NCBI RefSeq assembly: GCF_020991455.1
Contig: NZ_JAJMOX010000004.1
Span: 372,001-436,000, forward strand
Length of the DNA stretch: 64,000 nt
Direction of reading: 5' to 3'
DNA from: Flavobacterium sp. JAS
GTDB lineage: Bacteria; Bacteroidota; Bacteroidia; Flavobacteriales; Flavobacteriaceae
The translations under genes were made by a program, and so were the position numbers. The number at the start of each line of letters is the position of its first letter. Position 1 is the first letter of the stretch. Positions 63,933 to 64,000 of the stretch are shown here, piece after piece. A model generated the notes under the pieces. The model had not been told where the DNA came from, ran no database searches, and saw nothing but the letters and a program-made list of their open reading frames with translations.

Positions 63933-64000
63933 TTATGCTGAAAGGCATTTGTCTTCAAACAAGTTTCCGTCTTCGTCTACGGCAACAAGAATGTTTTTTT
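63933..64000 (-). CDS. 3' end of an unknown gene cut by the window edge
   Basis: An open frame ending in NILVAVDEDGNLFEDKCLSA before a TAA. Only about 22 codons are inside the window, too few to name a family. Confidence 0.4.
   Translation of the reverse strand, partial: KNILVAVDEDGNLFEDKCLSA

Overview
The window looks like chromosomal DNA of a Flavobacterium-type member of the Bacteroidota. The evidence is AT-rich DNA with little Shine-Dalgarno signal, several promoters of the Bacteroidota TTG...TAnnTTTG type, TonB-dependent receptors with an N-terminal carboxypeptidase-like domain, a secreted pectate lyase with a type IX secretion sorting domain, and a short NuoG without a molybdopterin domain. 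I saw no rRNA, tRNA, CRISPR array, phage gene or transposase.

Layout. 1-5,060: cell-wall or serine hydrolases, a secreted EEP-family nuclease/phosphatase, 3-hydroxyanthranilate dioxygenase, an orphan antitoxin-like protein and a periplasmic class II cyclic-nucleotide phosphodiesterase. 5,200-11,940: an ALDH7-type aldehyde dehydrogenase, a lipoprotein, a large pectate lyase and a BAX inhibitor-like membrane protein. 12,046-25,640: a complete 14-gene complex I operon, nuoA to nuoN, on the minus strand. 25,800-29,900: cold-shock protein, aspS, a TlpA-like thioredoxin and a MORN-repeat protein. 29,915-36,010: an iron-uptake locus (TonB-dependent siderophore receptor, two small membrane proteins and two PepSY membrane proteins) with a Fur-like dyad beside a well-formed promoter. 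36,089-40,900: 2-oxoglutarate dehydrogenase E2 and E1 and a small outer-membrane protein. 41,943-48,950: a probable trehalose locus (LacI regulator with two phased operators, TonB receptor, MFS transporter, GH37 trehalase) with no SusD. 49,129-57,334: isoprenyl diphosphate synthase, a YceI protein, and a TetR-OMF-MFP-RND efflux operon; three identical-arm 28-bp dyads tie yceI and the efflux operon to one regulator. 57,399-63,730: a minus-strand cluster of lipoprotein, PKD/beta-barrel protein, membrane-anchored TPR-CHAT caspase-like protease and a retropepsin-like protease overlapping it by 49 bp. A short 3' fragment of another gene closes the window.

The intergenic DNA is rich in repeats. There is a modular hairpin element in three copies (one inside the nuo operon), a 23-bp A/T repeat in two nuo spacers, long inverted repeats with GCCACGAATT arms, GTAGAGACGCAC-type hairpins, and degenerate CTTAG repeats.

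The best candidates for something undescribed are the CHAT-retropepsin cluster, the three-dyad TetR regulon that also covers a YceI protein, and the modular hairpin repeat family. All functions are inferred by reading motifs; no database search was run.
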